Assembly (NCBI GenBank): GCA_964517435.1 | Contig: CAZFEC010000014.1 | Coordinates: forward strand, 1 to 62,223 | DNA: 62,223 bases | Source of the DNA: BS150m-G50 sp964517435 | Lineage (GTDB): Bacteria > CAIWAD01 > BS150m-G50 | Direction of reading: 5' to 3' | Shown here: piece after piece, positions 1 to 8,088 of the stretch | How positions within the stretch are numbered: position 1 is the stretch's first letter | Layout: every line of letters begins with the position of its first letter | Made by a program: the position numbers and the translations under genes | The notes under the pieces: model-generated | What the model saw: only the letters and a program-made list of their open reading frames with translations | The model's database searches: none | Told to the model about the DNA's origin: nothing

Positions 1-1
1 C

Positions 2-1366
2 ATAACTCCGGACGAACAGGTGATCGTGTTTTACGACATCATGACTGAATACCAGGATATCACTCCTTGGATGCTCTCATATCAACTCGTTGATGAAGAG
101 CCGCAGATCCTCTTCAACCAGACCTATGCTGATTCTATACAAGCATTTGGAACGCCTGCTATTGTGAAAACCGTCTCCGATCGCTGTTATGTGCTGACTC
201 TGCATGGTCTACCGGAGCGACACTGGCAGATGTACGCAGTTAACTTCAATGGTGAAACGCTCTGGCATCGAATCCTCACTTCCGAATCTGACCCGGATTA
301 TACAGAGGGTATGCAGGATTATGGGATGACCGCAAGCGAAGCTGGCTGTATTCTCATTTGGAACGACTATTCAAGCAGACAAAGCTGGACAGGCCGCTGG
401 TTCGATCCGGATGGGGATGAGGTGCGCCCGATCGGTCCGTATCCCAATCCCAACTACAATGTAGTCTTCGCGCTGGCTGAACAGGGGGATCATTTTCTCC
501 TCTGCCATGAGGGAACCGTGCATATCATCGGGCAGGCGAGTGACAGTTCTGTCAATTGTGATATTGGGCATCAGTTTGTTTCTTCGCACCAGGTTGATAC
601 CAACCTGTTTCTGCTAGAGTATGCGATGCATGATTTCACCCGTGTAAGATGCTTTAATCTGGACGATTTTGAAACAAACTGGGTGGATACACTGGTGACT
701 GACGATGAGGATGAATGGTGCATTTCCGGATACTGGTCGGATCGCTCTCTTGTCTTCAATTCTTGGGAAGAGTGCTACTATCAAAGGTTTAATGATGAGG
801 GGATTACTGGAGATGCCATCCATTTCTACAATTCGCTTAGCAATACCCAAATTGTGGTACCATTTGGCGAAGATGATGCCGACTGGATCTTTCAACGCGA
901 TAGCCTGAACGGCCACAGTTGTGATATTTTCCTCGGTTTTGAGGACTCAGTAGTATTCCTCGATAACGCCGGAATCAATTCAGGTCGTAGATCCCATGTG
1001 CTTTCTGATTCGGAGCGACTGCACCTGATCTGGCAGGACTACGATGGTATTCGTATGAAACTCCTGCCCGATGAGCTGGAATCGATCACCGCCGTGTCGT
1101 TTCATCTTGAGCAGACAATCACCGCCTACCCGAATCCTTTCAACAACAGCTGTCGCCTGCAGTTGTATGTAGCGCAGCCGGCCCAGGTAGAGCTGACGGT
1201 CCACGACCTGCTGGGTCGACAGATTGCCCAGTGGCAGCAGTCGCTACCTCCCGGAACGAGAACGATCGACTGGCAGCCGGAACGATTGAGCGCCGGCCTC
1301 TATTTCATTTCACTGCGACGGTCGCAATCCCCACCTGAGCATGTGAAGGTGCTCTACCTCCCCTAG
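2..1366 (+). CDS. Secreted T9SS cargo protein, 5' end outside window
   Basis: The reading frame is open to the window edge: the codons before the first possible start (GTG at 20) read I-T-P-D-E-Q without a stop, so the true start lies upstream and this is a 3' fragment of about 454 codons. The body has repeated Trp/Asp-rich beta-strand segments suggestive of a beta-propeller or similar all-beta fold, but I recognise no catalytic motif. The last ~80 residues are a type-A T9SS sorting domain: AYPNPFNN, then LTVHDLLGRQI, then LSAGLYFISL. This implies export through the Sec system and outer membrane, followed by cleavage or anchoring. Base composition is visibly lower in GC than the genes from 6.9 kb onward. 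Function unknown; the sorting domain is the only confident assignment. Confidence 0.75.
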   Translation: MTPDEQVIVFYDIMTEYQDITPWMLSYQLVDEEPQILFNQTYADSIQAFGTPAIVKTVSDRCYVLTLHGLPERHWQMYAVNFNGETLWHRILTSESDPDYTEGMQDYGMTASEAGCILIWNDYSSRQSWTGRWFDPDGDEVRPIGPYPNPNYNVVFALAEQGDHFLLCHEGTVHIIGQASDSSVNCDIGHQFVSSHQVDTNLFLLEYAMHDFTRVRCFNLDDFETNWVDTLVTDDEDEWCISGYWSDRSLVFNSWEECYYQRFNDEGITGDAIHFYNSLSNTQIVVPFGEDDADWIFQRDSLNGHSCDIFLGFEDSVVFLDNAGINSGRRSHVLSDSERLHLIWQDYDGIRMKLLPDELESITAVSFHLEQTITAYPNPFNNSCRLQLYVAQPAQVELTVHDLLGRQIAQWQQSLPPGTRTIDWQPERLSAGLYFISLRRSQSPPEHVKVLYLP

Positions 1367-1369
1367 CTA

Positions 1370-1405
1370 TTGACAACTCTGGCAAAGATTGACAGTACTG
1401 ACAAT
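1370..1405 (+). promoter_or_regulatory. Two tandem palindromic upstream activator sites
   Basis: Two copies of TTGACA-N4-TGRCAA start at 1370 and 1389, 19 bp apart. The second lies in an 18-bp near-palindrome (1388-1405, ATTGACAGTACTGACAAT, one mismatched pair). They lie about 73-108 bp upstream of the -24 element of the sigma-54 promoter at 1478, a normal distance for enhancer sites of AAA+ activators. The likely binder, by inference, is the Fis-type HTH activator encoded at 4814-6664. Confidence 0.55.
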
Positions 1406-1477
1406 CGCTCTCGAGATTTTTCTCCACACAGCCCTTGTTATTATTGAATTTACGAATAGAAAAAGGGGGATTTAAAC

Positions 1478-1494
1478 TGGCACGCTGATTGCAT
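1478..1494 (+). promoter_or_regulatory. Sigma-54 (-24/-12) promoter
   Basis: TGGCACGCTGATTGCAT matches the RpoN consensus TGGCACG-N4-TTGCW at every defined position. The predicted start is about 12 bp downstream (~1505), giving a ~40-nt leader before the ATG at 1545. A sigma-54 activator gene lies immediately beyond the target gene. Confidence 0.85.
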
Positions 1495-1544
1495 AGTGAA
1501 TCCCATAGTGTCGATTCAGTCGAATTTCAGTCTAGGGAGGAGTT

Positions 1545-4500
1545 ATGAGACAGCGTTGTGTTCTCCTGTTTTTGAGCGCCTTAACGATCGCCGTTACCGT
1601 ATACGGCAGCGATCAGCGCCTGGTCAGCGGTATCAGTTTCACCGATACGGTAACCTGCCACGATACAGCGCTGGGTGATGTTGCGCTGTTACGGGTTGCC
1701 CACGGCAGCGAGGACTGCACTCTCTACGAGCTGGACCAAGGCTATCCAGTGGTATATGCAGTCGCCGAAGAGACGATCTTCTTTGCCGCATACGGTTCGC
1801 GCTCCGGCGACTGGGGAGCACTGGTATCTTCCGGGCTTCCTTTGTACGATGGCATCCCGCCGGAGGGGATCTGGCCCGGCGCTACGATAACAGGAGCATA
1901 TCGGGAATATCTGCAATCGCGACAACTGGACACACGTGATTGGAATTATGATGTCCAGGGGGAATATCGGATAGCCATCGTACCGATCGCACCATCCGAT
2001 GCCCCCGGGTGGTATGACTTCCCGGTTGAGGATGTAGTCCCAATTCTGGATCAGTATATTTTCGAGCAGACAATACCCCAAACCCCTCTTTATGTCGAAG
2101 GCGAAACCAACCAGCTTTCCGTCCGCGACCACTTCCTCTGGGCGGCGCAACACGGCAACGGCGGCATCAATCTCAGGCGGGACGAGTTGCGTGGCGACTA
2201 CCATCCCGACCACCCAGGCTGGATTGCAGAAGGTTGGAATGGCAATGTGCCGCAACCGGTGGTGGTGCCGGTGACGCTTGACTCCCTGATCTACTATCCC
2301 ACGGAAATGATCATGTCGATGGTCGCCGCACGGTTGACAGAACTGGGCTTTTCCACCGAAACCGATCCCTACAATGTCTTCCTGCTGCTCTGGGGAGTCC
2401 CCCCCGATGATGCCGGCGGCTGGGCACTGCCGCTCGCTGTGACGGAGAGCCATATGTCCGCTTCGATCTGGACCGATCATCAGCTGCTGAGTTCGGGCGA
2501 GATCTGCCGGATGATCTTTGGTACCCTCGGTTACGGCGAGCTGGATCCCGCCGAGAACGACATCGGCCGGGCGCACTTGCTCTGCGAAGGGTGGCAGGGG
2601 CCACCCAGAATAAGCGGAGAAAAGACCTATTGGAAACCCGCCTGGGTAGATCCTTTCATCGAGGAGTGCCTCGGCTGGTGGAATCCAATCCACCTCGATC
2701 CGGAAGAGGACTACAGCATCAGCTTCTTCACTGAGGATCGGCGAATCTTCGTGAATCCGCAGGATTCCAGCCACCGCCGTACTCTGACCCTCTTCACCCA
2801 GGCGAATAATTTTTATGCGGGACACCGCTACGGAGCGGGTCTCTACCTCTGTGAAACCGCGCTGATCAGCTGGAATAATCAATACCGCGTTAATTCTATT
2901 CCCGCTGTATGTCCAGGCTATGGCCATGACTATGCCTTCCCTTATCTCGGCGTCGATAGCCTCCTTTTTGAAGAATGGCAGGTGAATCACCCGCATTTCC
3001 AGCGGCTAAGCGACATCACAGCCGGTGCTATCGGCGGCAGCCTGGAAATCGAGTGGCTGCAACCGCCTCCCGTCGCGCTAGTGCTGGAGGAATGCACTAT
3101 CGATCTGGAAGGCAACGGTCTGGTAGCTCTTCGCAATCAGGGTATGCAGGCCGGCCTGGTCACTGTGACTCTGAGCGGCGATGGCTGGACCGGGTATTCA
3201 GTACCTATGGTTTCCGGTTTGAGCGTCACCGGCGTTGAGATCCAGAATCTGCCGTCTGCTCCTGCCTCCGAACTTGGCGAATCCATTCCCTGTCATCTCC
3301 TGGTTGTATCTACTGGCGGTGACACACTGATGGATGAATCGATCACTGCCGGACGCACATTGGCACCCACACACCATACGCCATTGATGATTTCTCCCGC
3401 CGGTCTATACTGTCGTGGTGATACCACGGTCGCCTGGAAGAGGTACGAGATTTATGTAGTTGTCGACGACGAAGTAATCCACTACGAATGGGTTCCCGAC
3501 AGCCCTGTCCTGAATGCGTGGCTATCGGAGTCCGGAACGAAGCTCATCGTCAAACAGGGCGGTGAGTGGCACCAGCAGTACTGGTATATCCGCGACCTGT
3601 CAACAGGAGGCTACCAGACTATCTCCTTCAATGGACTGTTGGAGCCCGGGCTTGAGATAGCCGATGAACTCCATTTCTTCACGGAAGCAGTCGGGGATCC
3701 AGAAACCAGCTGGCTCTGGCGTTACGATCTAACCACCGACGACATGTTTACGGTCGGCGGAATCCTGCCGATAGCCCCCGATCGCGTCTGCGCACTGCAG
3801 AATCATAACCTCCACCTGTTGGCGCTAGTAGAAAGCGATCATCTCGTCATTTGCGACAGAAACTCAACCGTGCTTCATGATTGGACGGACCCTGGCGCCG
3901 GATTCGGGCAACCGCACGCAGCCGATCTCAATTGGAACGGTTGGCTCGATCTGCTACTCCCCTGTGCTGATGGTTGGCATATCTTCTACTGGGATGCAGA
4001 GCAGATGTCTTTTAACCACTACTTCCACTGGGAAGAAGGTGTCTATCCCACTTCAATTATGCCTGTTTTCAATGGAGAACGAGTAGGAGTCGGTTGTGCT
4101 GGTGAGGACTTCATGCTCGTCGGGAGTCAGTCGCTGAATGTGCCGGATCCCCTGTTCACGGCCATTCAGGGCGCCGATCTTGATGAAGACGGCATCTATG
4201 AATACTTCGCCACGTCGCAGGAGCAAGGCACCGCTTTGATTACCGCAACAGGAGACCCTTTCTATGGTGATTACGAACCTTGGCTGCTGCACAACTTGTT
4301 TTCACCGACCCGCGCATGTTTTACACATACTCAGGATGGCGTGCGTCTGGTTACCGCCGGGCAGGGTGAATTACTCCAGTATGCTCTCGGTTGCGATTTC
4401 CCGATCTGGTGGAACGGCGAAGGTAACATATGCAACCGCTACGCCCACCCGGTGACGGCGGAGCTTGTATTGCCGCCACCTCAGCTTGATATCACGGTCA

Positions 4501-4742
4501 CCCCTCTCCAGGCCGGGACGGTGGTCTTGACTCTCAATCCCCTCCCCGGGGGACATATACTAAACGGTTTCTACGTCTACCGTAGTGACGATCCCTATCA
4601 ATTTCCTTCGGAGCCGGTGGAGTTTCTCGACCCCTGTACTGAGAACTGGATCGACACCAATCCACTCCCCGGCGCCTGTTACTACCGGGTAACGATGATG
4701 CTGGACGACCCGGAGGGTCTCATCTGTCCCGAGAGTAACTGA
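1545..4742 (+). CDS. Secreted M6-like pseudo-peptidase with FG-GAP-like repeats
   Basis: 1065 residues. Start ATG is preceded by a strong GGGAGGAG site at 1535-1542. Residues 1-22 form a signal peptide (LLFLSALTIAVTVYGS). Residues ~120-420 resemble the M6/immune-inhibitor-A metallopeptidase fold: a YRIAIVPI strand, then a long loop region, then the segment SSGEICRMIFGTLGYGELD where M6 enzymes carry HExxHxxGLPDLYD. The zinc histidines and catalytic glutamate are absent, so it is probably not catalytic. The downstream GWWNPIHL segment also fits M6. Residues ~780-930 contain DLNWNGWLDLLLP and DLDEDGIYEYF, typical of FG-GAP/VCBS propeller repeats, followed by a fibronectin-III-like end. No PNPFN sorting domain is visible at the C-terminus, unlike the upstream gene. 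Expression is probably sigma-54 dependent. The M6 assignment is by motif alignment from memory and is moderately secure. Confidence 0.65.
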   Translation: MRQRCVLLFLSALTIAVTVYGSDQRLVSGISFTDTVTCHDTALGDVALLRVAHGSEDCTLYELDQGYPVVYAVAEETIFFAAYGSRSGDWGALVSSGLPLYDGIPPEGIWPGATITGAYREYLQSRQLDTRDWNYDVQGEYRIAIVPIAPSDAPGWYDFPVEDVVPILDQYIFEQTIPQTPLYVEGETNQLSVRDHFLWAAQHGNGGINLRRDELRGDYHPDHPGWIAEGWNGNVPQPVVVPVTLDSLIYYPTEMIMSMVAARLTELGFSTETDPYNVFLLLWGVPPDDAGGWALPLAVTESHMSASIWTDHQLLSSGEICRMIFGTLGYGELDPAENDIGRAHLLCEGWQGPPRISGEKTYWKPAWVDPFIEECLGWWNPIHLDPEEDYSISFFTEDRRIFVNPQDSSHRRTLTLFTQANNFYAGHRYGAGLYLCETALISWNNQYRVNSIPAVCPGYGHDYAFPYLGVDSLLFEEWQVNHPHFQRLSDITAGAIGGSLEIEWLQPPPVALVLEECTIDLEGNGLVALRNQGMQAGLVTVTLSGDGWTGYSVPMVSGLSVTGVEIQNLPSAPASELGESIPCHLLVVSTGGDTLMDESITAGRTLAPTHHTPLMISPAGLYCRGDTTVAWKRYEIYVVVDDEVIHYEWVPDSPVLNAWLSESGTKLIVKQGGEWHQQYWYIRDLSTGGYQTISFNGLLEPGLEIADELHFFTEAVGDPETSWLWRYDLTTDDMFTVGGILPIAPDRVCALQNHNLHLLALVESDHLVICDRNSTVLHDWTDPGAGFGQPHAADLNWNGWLDLLLPCADGWHIFYWDAEQMSFNHYFHWEEGVYPTSIMPVFNGERVGVGCAGEDFMLVGSQSLNVPDPLFTAIQGADLDEDGIYEYFATSQEQGTALITATGDPFYGDYEPWLLHNLFSPTRACFTHTQDGVRLVTAGQGELLQYALGCDFPIWWNGEGNICNRYAHPVTAELVLPPPQLDITVTPLQAGTVVLTLNPLPGGHILNGFYVYRSDDPYQFPSEPVEFLDPCTENWIDTNPLPGACYYRVTMMLDDPEGLICPESN

Positions 4743-4778
4743 TCTTCCCACCACTATTACACATCTCTTCACACTCGA

Positions 4779-4803
4779 AAGGGGGCGCTTCGCCCCCTTT
4801 TTT
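4779..4803. terminator. Intrinsic terminator between convergent genes
   Basis: AAGGGGGCG-CTT-CGCCCCCTT forms a strong GC hairpin followed by a T run on the plus strand, with A residues before it that give T residues on the minus strand. It lies between the stop codons of the converging genes ending at 4742 and 4814, so it can serve both. Confidence 0.85.
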
Positions 4804-4813
4804 GCTATCGCGG

Positions 4814-6664
4814 TTATCGCGACAGTAGGCCGTATTGCTTGAGTTTGGTATAGAGCGTCTGGCGACTGATCTGCAGCAGTCGCGAAGCATGCGACTTGTC
4901 AAAACGCACCTCCTGCAATGCGCGTTGCAGATAATCCCGCTCGAAGTCGCTGACAACCTGCCGTAACGGCTCGATTCGAAATCGTTCCGCTTCGCTGCCG
5001 GTTTGAGTCGCCTGGAAACGCTGTCGCGAGATATGCTCCGGCAGAATGTTGCTACGGGCCAGTTCCCACGCTTCCCAGAAGAGATGACGCAATTCACGGA
5101 TATTGCCCGGGTAGGTGTAGCTCTTCAGCAGCGCTATGGTGGCCGGCGCGATGATCTTCCGGTGATGATGACGCTGGTTGAGCTCCCGCAACCAGGTCCC
5201 CAGCAGCAGGGGGATGTCGTCCCGCCGCTCCCGCAAAGGAGGTACCTCAATCACAACGCCTGCAATGCGGTGCAGTAGATCGGCTCTGAACCTTCGCTCG
5301 ACGGCCAGCTCCCGGTAGGTGCGATTCGAAGCAGCCAGCAGACGGATGTCCGCGCGTACTATCCGGTTGCTTCCCACGGCGTGATACTCCCTGGTCTCCA
5401 GAAAACGGAGCAGCTTCGCCTGGATCGGAGGTGCGATCTCGCTGATCTCATCGAGAAAGAGGGTACCCCCGGCAGCCTGCTCCACCAGCCCCTCACGATC
5501 AGTGGTGGCGCCGGTAAAAGATCCGCGCCGGTGCCCGAACAGGGTGGACTCGAAGAGCGACTCCGACAGGGAAGGGCAGTGAATCGTCACCAGCTGCTGT
5601 CGGCGCCGTTCGGATTGCGCATGGATGGCGCGCGCCGTCAATTCTTTGCCTACTCCGGTTTCACCCAGAATCAGCACCGGGATTTCCGAAGCGGCGATCT
5701 GGTGGATGCGCTGGTTAACCCCGCGAATGGCCGGAGTTAGGCCGGGCAACTCCTGCAGATTGGCCAGGTGCTGCAGCTGGGGACCGGTTCCTGAGAAGTC
5801 GCAGTTGAAATCCTCGGCGACTTCCAGGATGGTCTCCACACCCAGATTGAGTTGATAAGCCCGCGCTCGCGTCGATTTCAGCAGCCGCACTGCATTACTC
5901 CTCTCGCCCAGCTGGAAGAGAGTCCGGGCCAGCAGCGCCCTGACTTCGATCAGGCGCTGATACATCTGATAGCGATCGAATATGGTGATGGCGCTTTCCA
6001 GGTTGACGACCGCCGCCCGGTTACGCTCGAGCCGCTGCTGCAGCCATCCCCGCGCGTGAGACAAACGTGCCCGCGTCAGAAGATGCGCCGCATCGCTGTC
6101 CCGACAGGGAGCGAGCAGAGCCAGGGAGGCTTCGAACCGTCCCATTTGACGCAACCGCGTGCTTTCCAGCAGATGGAATTCAAGCTGTTCGGCTGCCAGC
6201 AGCTGAGAGGGCGACGTATCAGTATCAATCACGCCCATGGGTTGCTCGATACGCTCCCCCTGTGCCAGCCGACACCACCCTTCTTCGACGAGCAACTCCC
6301 GCCGTTCGGACTCATCCTCCGGATGGACCGACTCCCGCAGCCGCTGCAGCAGTACCAGCGCTTTTGCCGCTTCACCCGCCAGCCGGTTGGCGCGGATCAG
6401 CCCCAGTAAAGCGCGATACTCCAGGTGCGGTTGACGCCGGTTCCGGCCGCTTTTCTCCAGCAGAACGATGCAATCGAGGAATGTATCACGCGCCGCCAAC
6501 GCTTCTTCGAGATGCAGGTGCGACTCACCGCGCATCAACAGGTGAGCCAGGCGGTCCGCGGAGGACAGTTTGGCAGACGTCGACTCGGTTTGGAGATGAA
6601 TGACTTGCCGGTAATCCTGCGTTCGCCAGGCGGCCTGCAGGAGTTCCGGGAGGTTTTGTGGCAT
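4814..6664 (-). CDS. TPR-domain sigma-54 activator (bEBP)
   Basis: 616 residues from the ATG at 6664, chosen because GGAAGGAACC lies just upstream; the frame is open to 6787 but that extension has no ribosome site. Residues 1-~300 are helical and repeat-rich (TPR-like), with no receiver, GAF or PAS domain, so the signal is probably a bound protein or ligand rather than a phosphoryl group. The AAA+ domain carries Walker A GETGVGKE, the sigma-54 contact loop as GSFTGA (usual GAFTGA), and Walker B GGTLFLDEI. The C-terminus is a Fis-type helix-turn-helix (SHASRLLQISRQTLYTKL). It remodels RNA polymerase-sigma-54 holoenzyme using ATP. It sits convergent to the sigma-54-driven gene at 1545-4742 and is its most likely regulator. 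One exact TGTATCAC motif lies inside at 6482. A CCAGGT-N7-ACCTGG inverted repeat (6673-6691) overlaps its leader. Confidence 0.9.
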   Translation of the reverse strand: MPQNLPELLQAAWRTQDYRQVIHLQTESTSAKLSSADRLAHLLMRGESHLHLEEALAARDTFLDCIVLLEKSGRNRRQPHLEYRALLGLIRANRLAGEAAKALVLLQRLRESVHPEDESERRELLVEEGWCRLAQGERIEQPMGVIDTDTSPSQLLAAEQLEFHLLESTRLRQMGRFEASLALLAPCRDSDAAHLLTRARLSHARGWLQQRLERNRAAVVNLESAITIFDRYQMYQRLIEVRALLARTLFQLGERSNAVRLLKSTRARAYQLNLGVETILEVAEDFNCDFSGTGPQLQHLANLQELPGLTPAIRGVNQRIHQIAASEIPVLILGETGVGKELTARAIHAQSERRRQQLVTIHCPSLSESLFESTLFGHRRGSFTGATTDREGLVEQAAGGTLFLDEISEIAPPIQAKLLRFLETREYHAVGSNRIVRADIRLLAASNRTYRELAVERRFRADLLHRIAGVVIEVPPLRERRDDIPLLLGTWLRELNQRHHHRKIIAPATIALLKSYTYPGNIRELRHLFWEAWELARSNILPEHISRQRFQATQTGSEAERFRIEPLRQVVSDFERDYLQRALQEVRFDKSHASRLLQISRQTLYTKLKQYGLLSR

Positions 6665-6720
6665 GCGGTTCCTTCCAGGTCTGAGGTACCTGGAAGCAGG
6701 CTGAAGTAAGTTAATGAGGC

Positions 6721-6830
6721 TCCCCCTCCCCCACCAGCAAAACCCGCTTTCCTCCCTCCTCCCCGCCACAAAAACCGCCCCCACCACCCTCCATCTCCAC
6801 CCCCTCCCGCGCCCGCCTCCCGGTTATCCT
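6721..6830. other. C-rich/G-rich tract in divergent intergenic region
   Basis: About 110 bp nearly lacking G on the plus strand (runs of CCCCC, CCCTCC), so the minus strand carries many runs of three to five G. It lies between the divergent starts at 6664 and 6943, on the leader or promoter side of the sigma-54 activator. The G runs are close enough to form a G-quadruplex in principle. No clear sigma-70 promoter was found in it. Confidence 0.5.
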
Positions 6831-6942
6831 TGCCTGCCAGTAAGAAGTGTAATACCTTCTACGTCAGTATAAATCCACACGCGCTCCGGCGGTCGCAGAC
6901 CGGCTGCCGGGAGGATTACACCCCACCAGGACTGGAGGCAGT

Positions 6943-8088
6943 ATGATCGATTTTGCGCTGTCGGACGAGCAACTCGAGTTCCAGGCTTTGGCGAAAGACT
7001 TCGCTGAGAACGAGATCAAACCGCAGGCCGCCCATTACGACGAAACCGCCGAGTTCCCTGTCGACATACTCAAAAAGGCGCATGAAATCGGCCTGATGAA
7101 CCTCCACATCCCGGAAGAGTACGGTGGCCTGGGTCTGCACAGCGTCGACGGCGCGCTGATTTCAGAGGAGATCGGCGCCGCCTGCACCGGCATCGGCACC
7201 GCCATGGAAGCCAATACTCTGGCCCTGGCACCGCTGATGTACGGCGCCTCCGATGAGTTGAAGCAGCGGGTGTTTCCGCAGTTCGTCGAGGAGTTCACCC
7301 TGGCCTGCTACTGCGTCACCGAGCCGAACGCCGGTTCCGATGTGGCCGCGGTGCGCTCGACAGCGCTGAAGAAAGGTGACAAGTACATCCTCAACGGCAA
7401 TAAGATGTGGATCACCTCCGCCGGCCAGGCGGACTGGATGTTCGTGCTGGCCACCACCAATCCCGCCCGCGGTGCGCGCGGACTGACCGGCTTCTGGGTG
7501 GACGCCAGGTCCCCCGGCATCGAGGTCGGCAAAAAGGAAAACAACATGGGACAGCGCGCCTCCGACACCCGCGCCATCGCTTTCAACGACGTTGAGATCC
7601 CGGCCGAAAACGTGGTCGGACGCGATGGACGCGGCTTCCTGCTGGCCATGGGCGCCTTCGACATCACCCGCCCGATGGTAGCCGCCGCCGCAGTCGGACT
7701 GGGTCGCGCCGCCTTCGAGTACGCCCGCGACTACGCCCGCGAGCGCAAGGCGTTCGGCGTGCCGATCTCAGCGCATCAATCGATCAACTTCATGCTGGCC
7801 GACATGGCCACCGACGTCGAGATGGGCCGGCTGCTCACCTACAAGGCCAGCTGGCTGATGGACAACGGGCAGTCCAATAAGCGCGCCGCCGCCATGGCCA
7901 AACGCTTCGCCGCCGACGCCGCCGTCCGCATCGCCACCGACGCGGTCCAGATCTACGGCGGCTACGGTTTCAACAAGGAGTACCCGGTCGAAAAGCTCTA
8001 CCGCGACGCCAAAATCTTCCAGATCTATGAAGGAACCAGCCAGATCCAGCGTCAGATCATAGGATTCGAGATTCTAAAAGGCAGATGA
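6943..8088 (+). CDS. Acyl-CoA dehydrogenase
   Basis: 381 residues, full length for the short/medium-chain FAD acyl-CoA dehydrogenase family. It starts at an ATG with GGAGG seven bases upstream. Visible hallmarks are CYCVTEPNAGSDVA and KMWITSAGQADW (FAD/substrate loops), the ERKAFGVPISAHQSI segment, and the C-terminal IYGGYGFNKEYPVEKLYRDAK followed by IYEGTSQIQ, the usual position of the catalytic glutamate (YEGT). It oxidises an acyl-CoA to the trans-2-enoyl-CoA, passing electrons to electron-transfer flavoprotein. The chain-length preference (for example butyryl versus others) cannot be read from sequence alone. Its stop overlaps the next start by four bases (ATGA), so the two genes are co-translated, although a metabolic link to the signalling protein downstream is not obvious. 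Confidence 0.95.
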   Translation: MIDFALSDEQLEFQALAKDFAENEIKPQAAHYDETAEFPVDILKKAHEIGLMNLHIPEEYGGLGLHSVDGALISEEIGAACTGIGTAMEANTLALAPLMYGASDELKQRVFPQFVEEFTLACYCVTEPNAGSDVAAVRSTALKKGDKYILNGNKMWITSAGQADWMFVLATTNPARGARGLTGFWVDARSPGIEVGKKENNMGQRASDTRAIAFNDVEIPAENVVGRDGRGFLLAMGAFDITRPMVAAAAVGLGRAAFEYARDYARERKAFGVPISAHQSINFMLADMATDVEMGRLLTYKASWLMDNGQSNKRAAAMAKRFAADAAVRIATDAVQIYGGYGFNKEYPVEKLYRDAKIFQIYEGTSQIQRQIIGFEILKGR

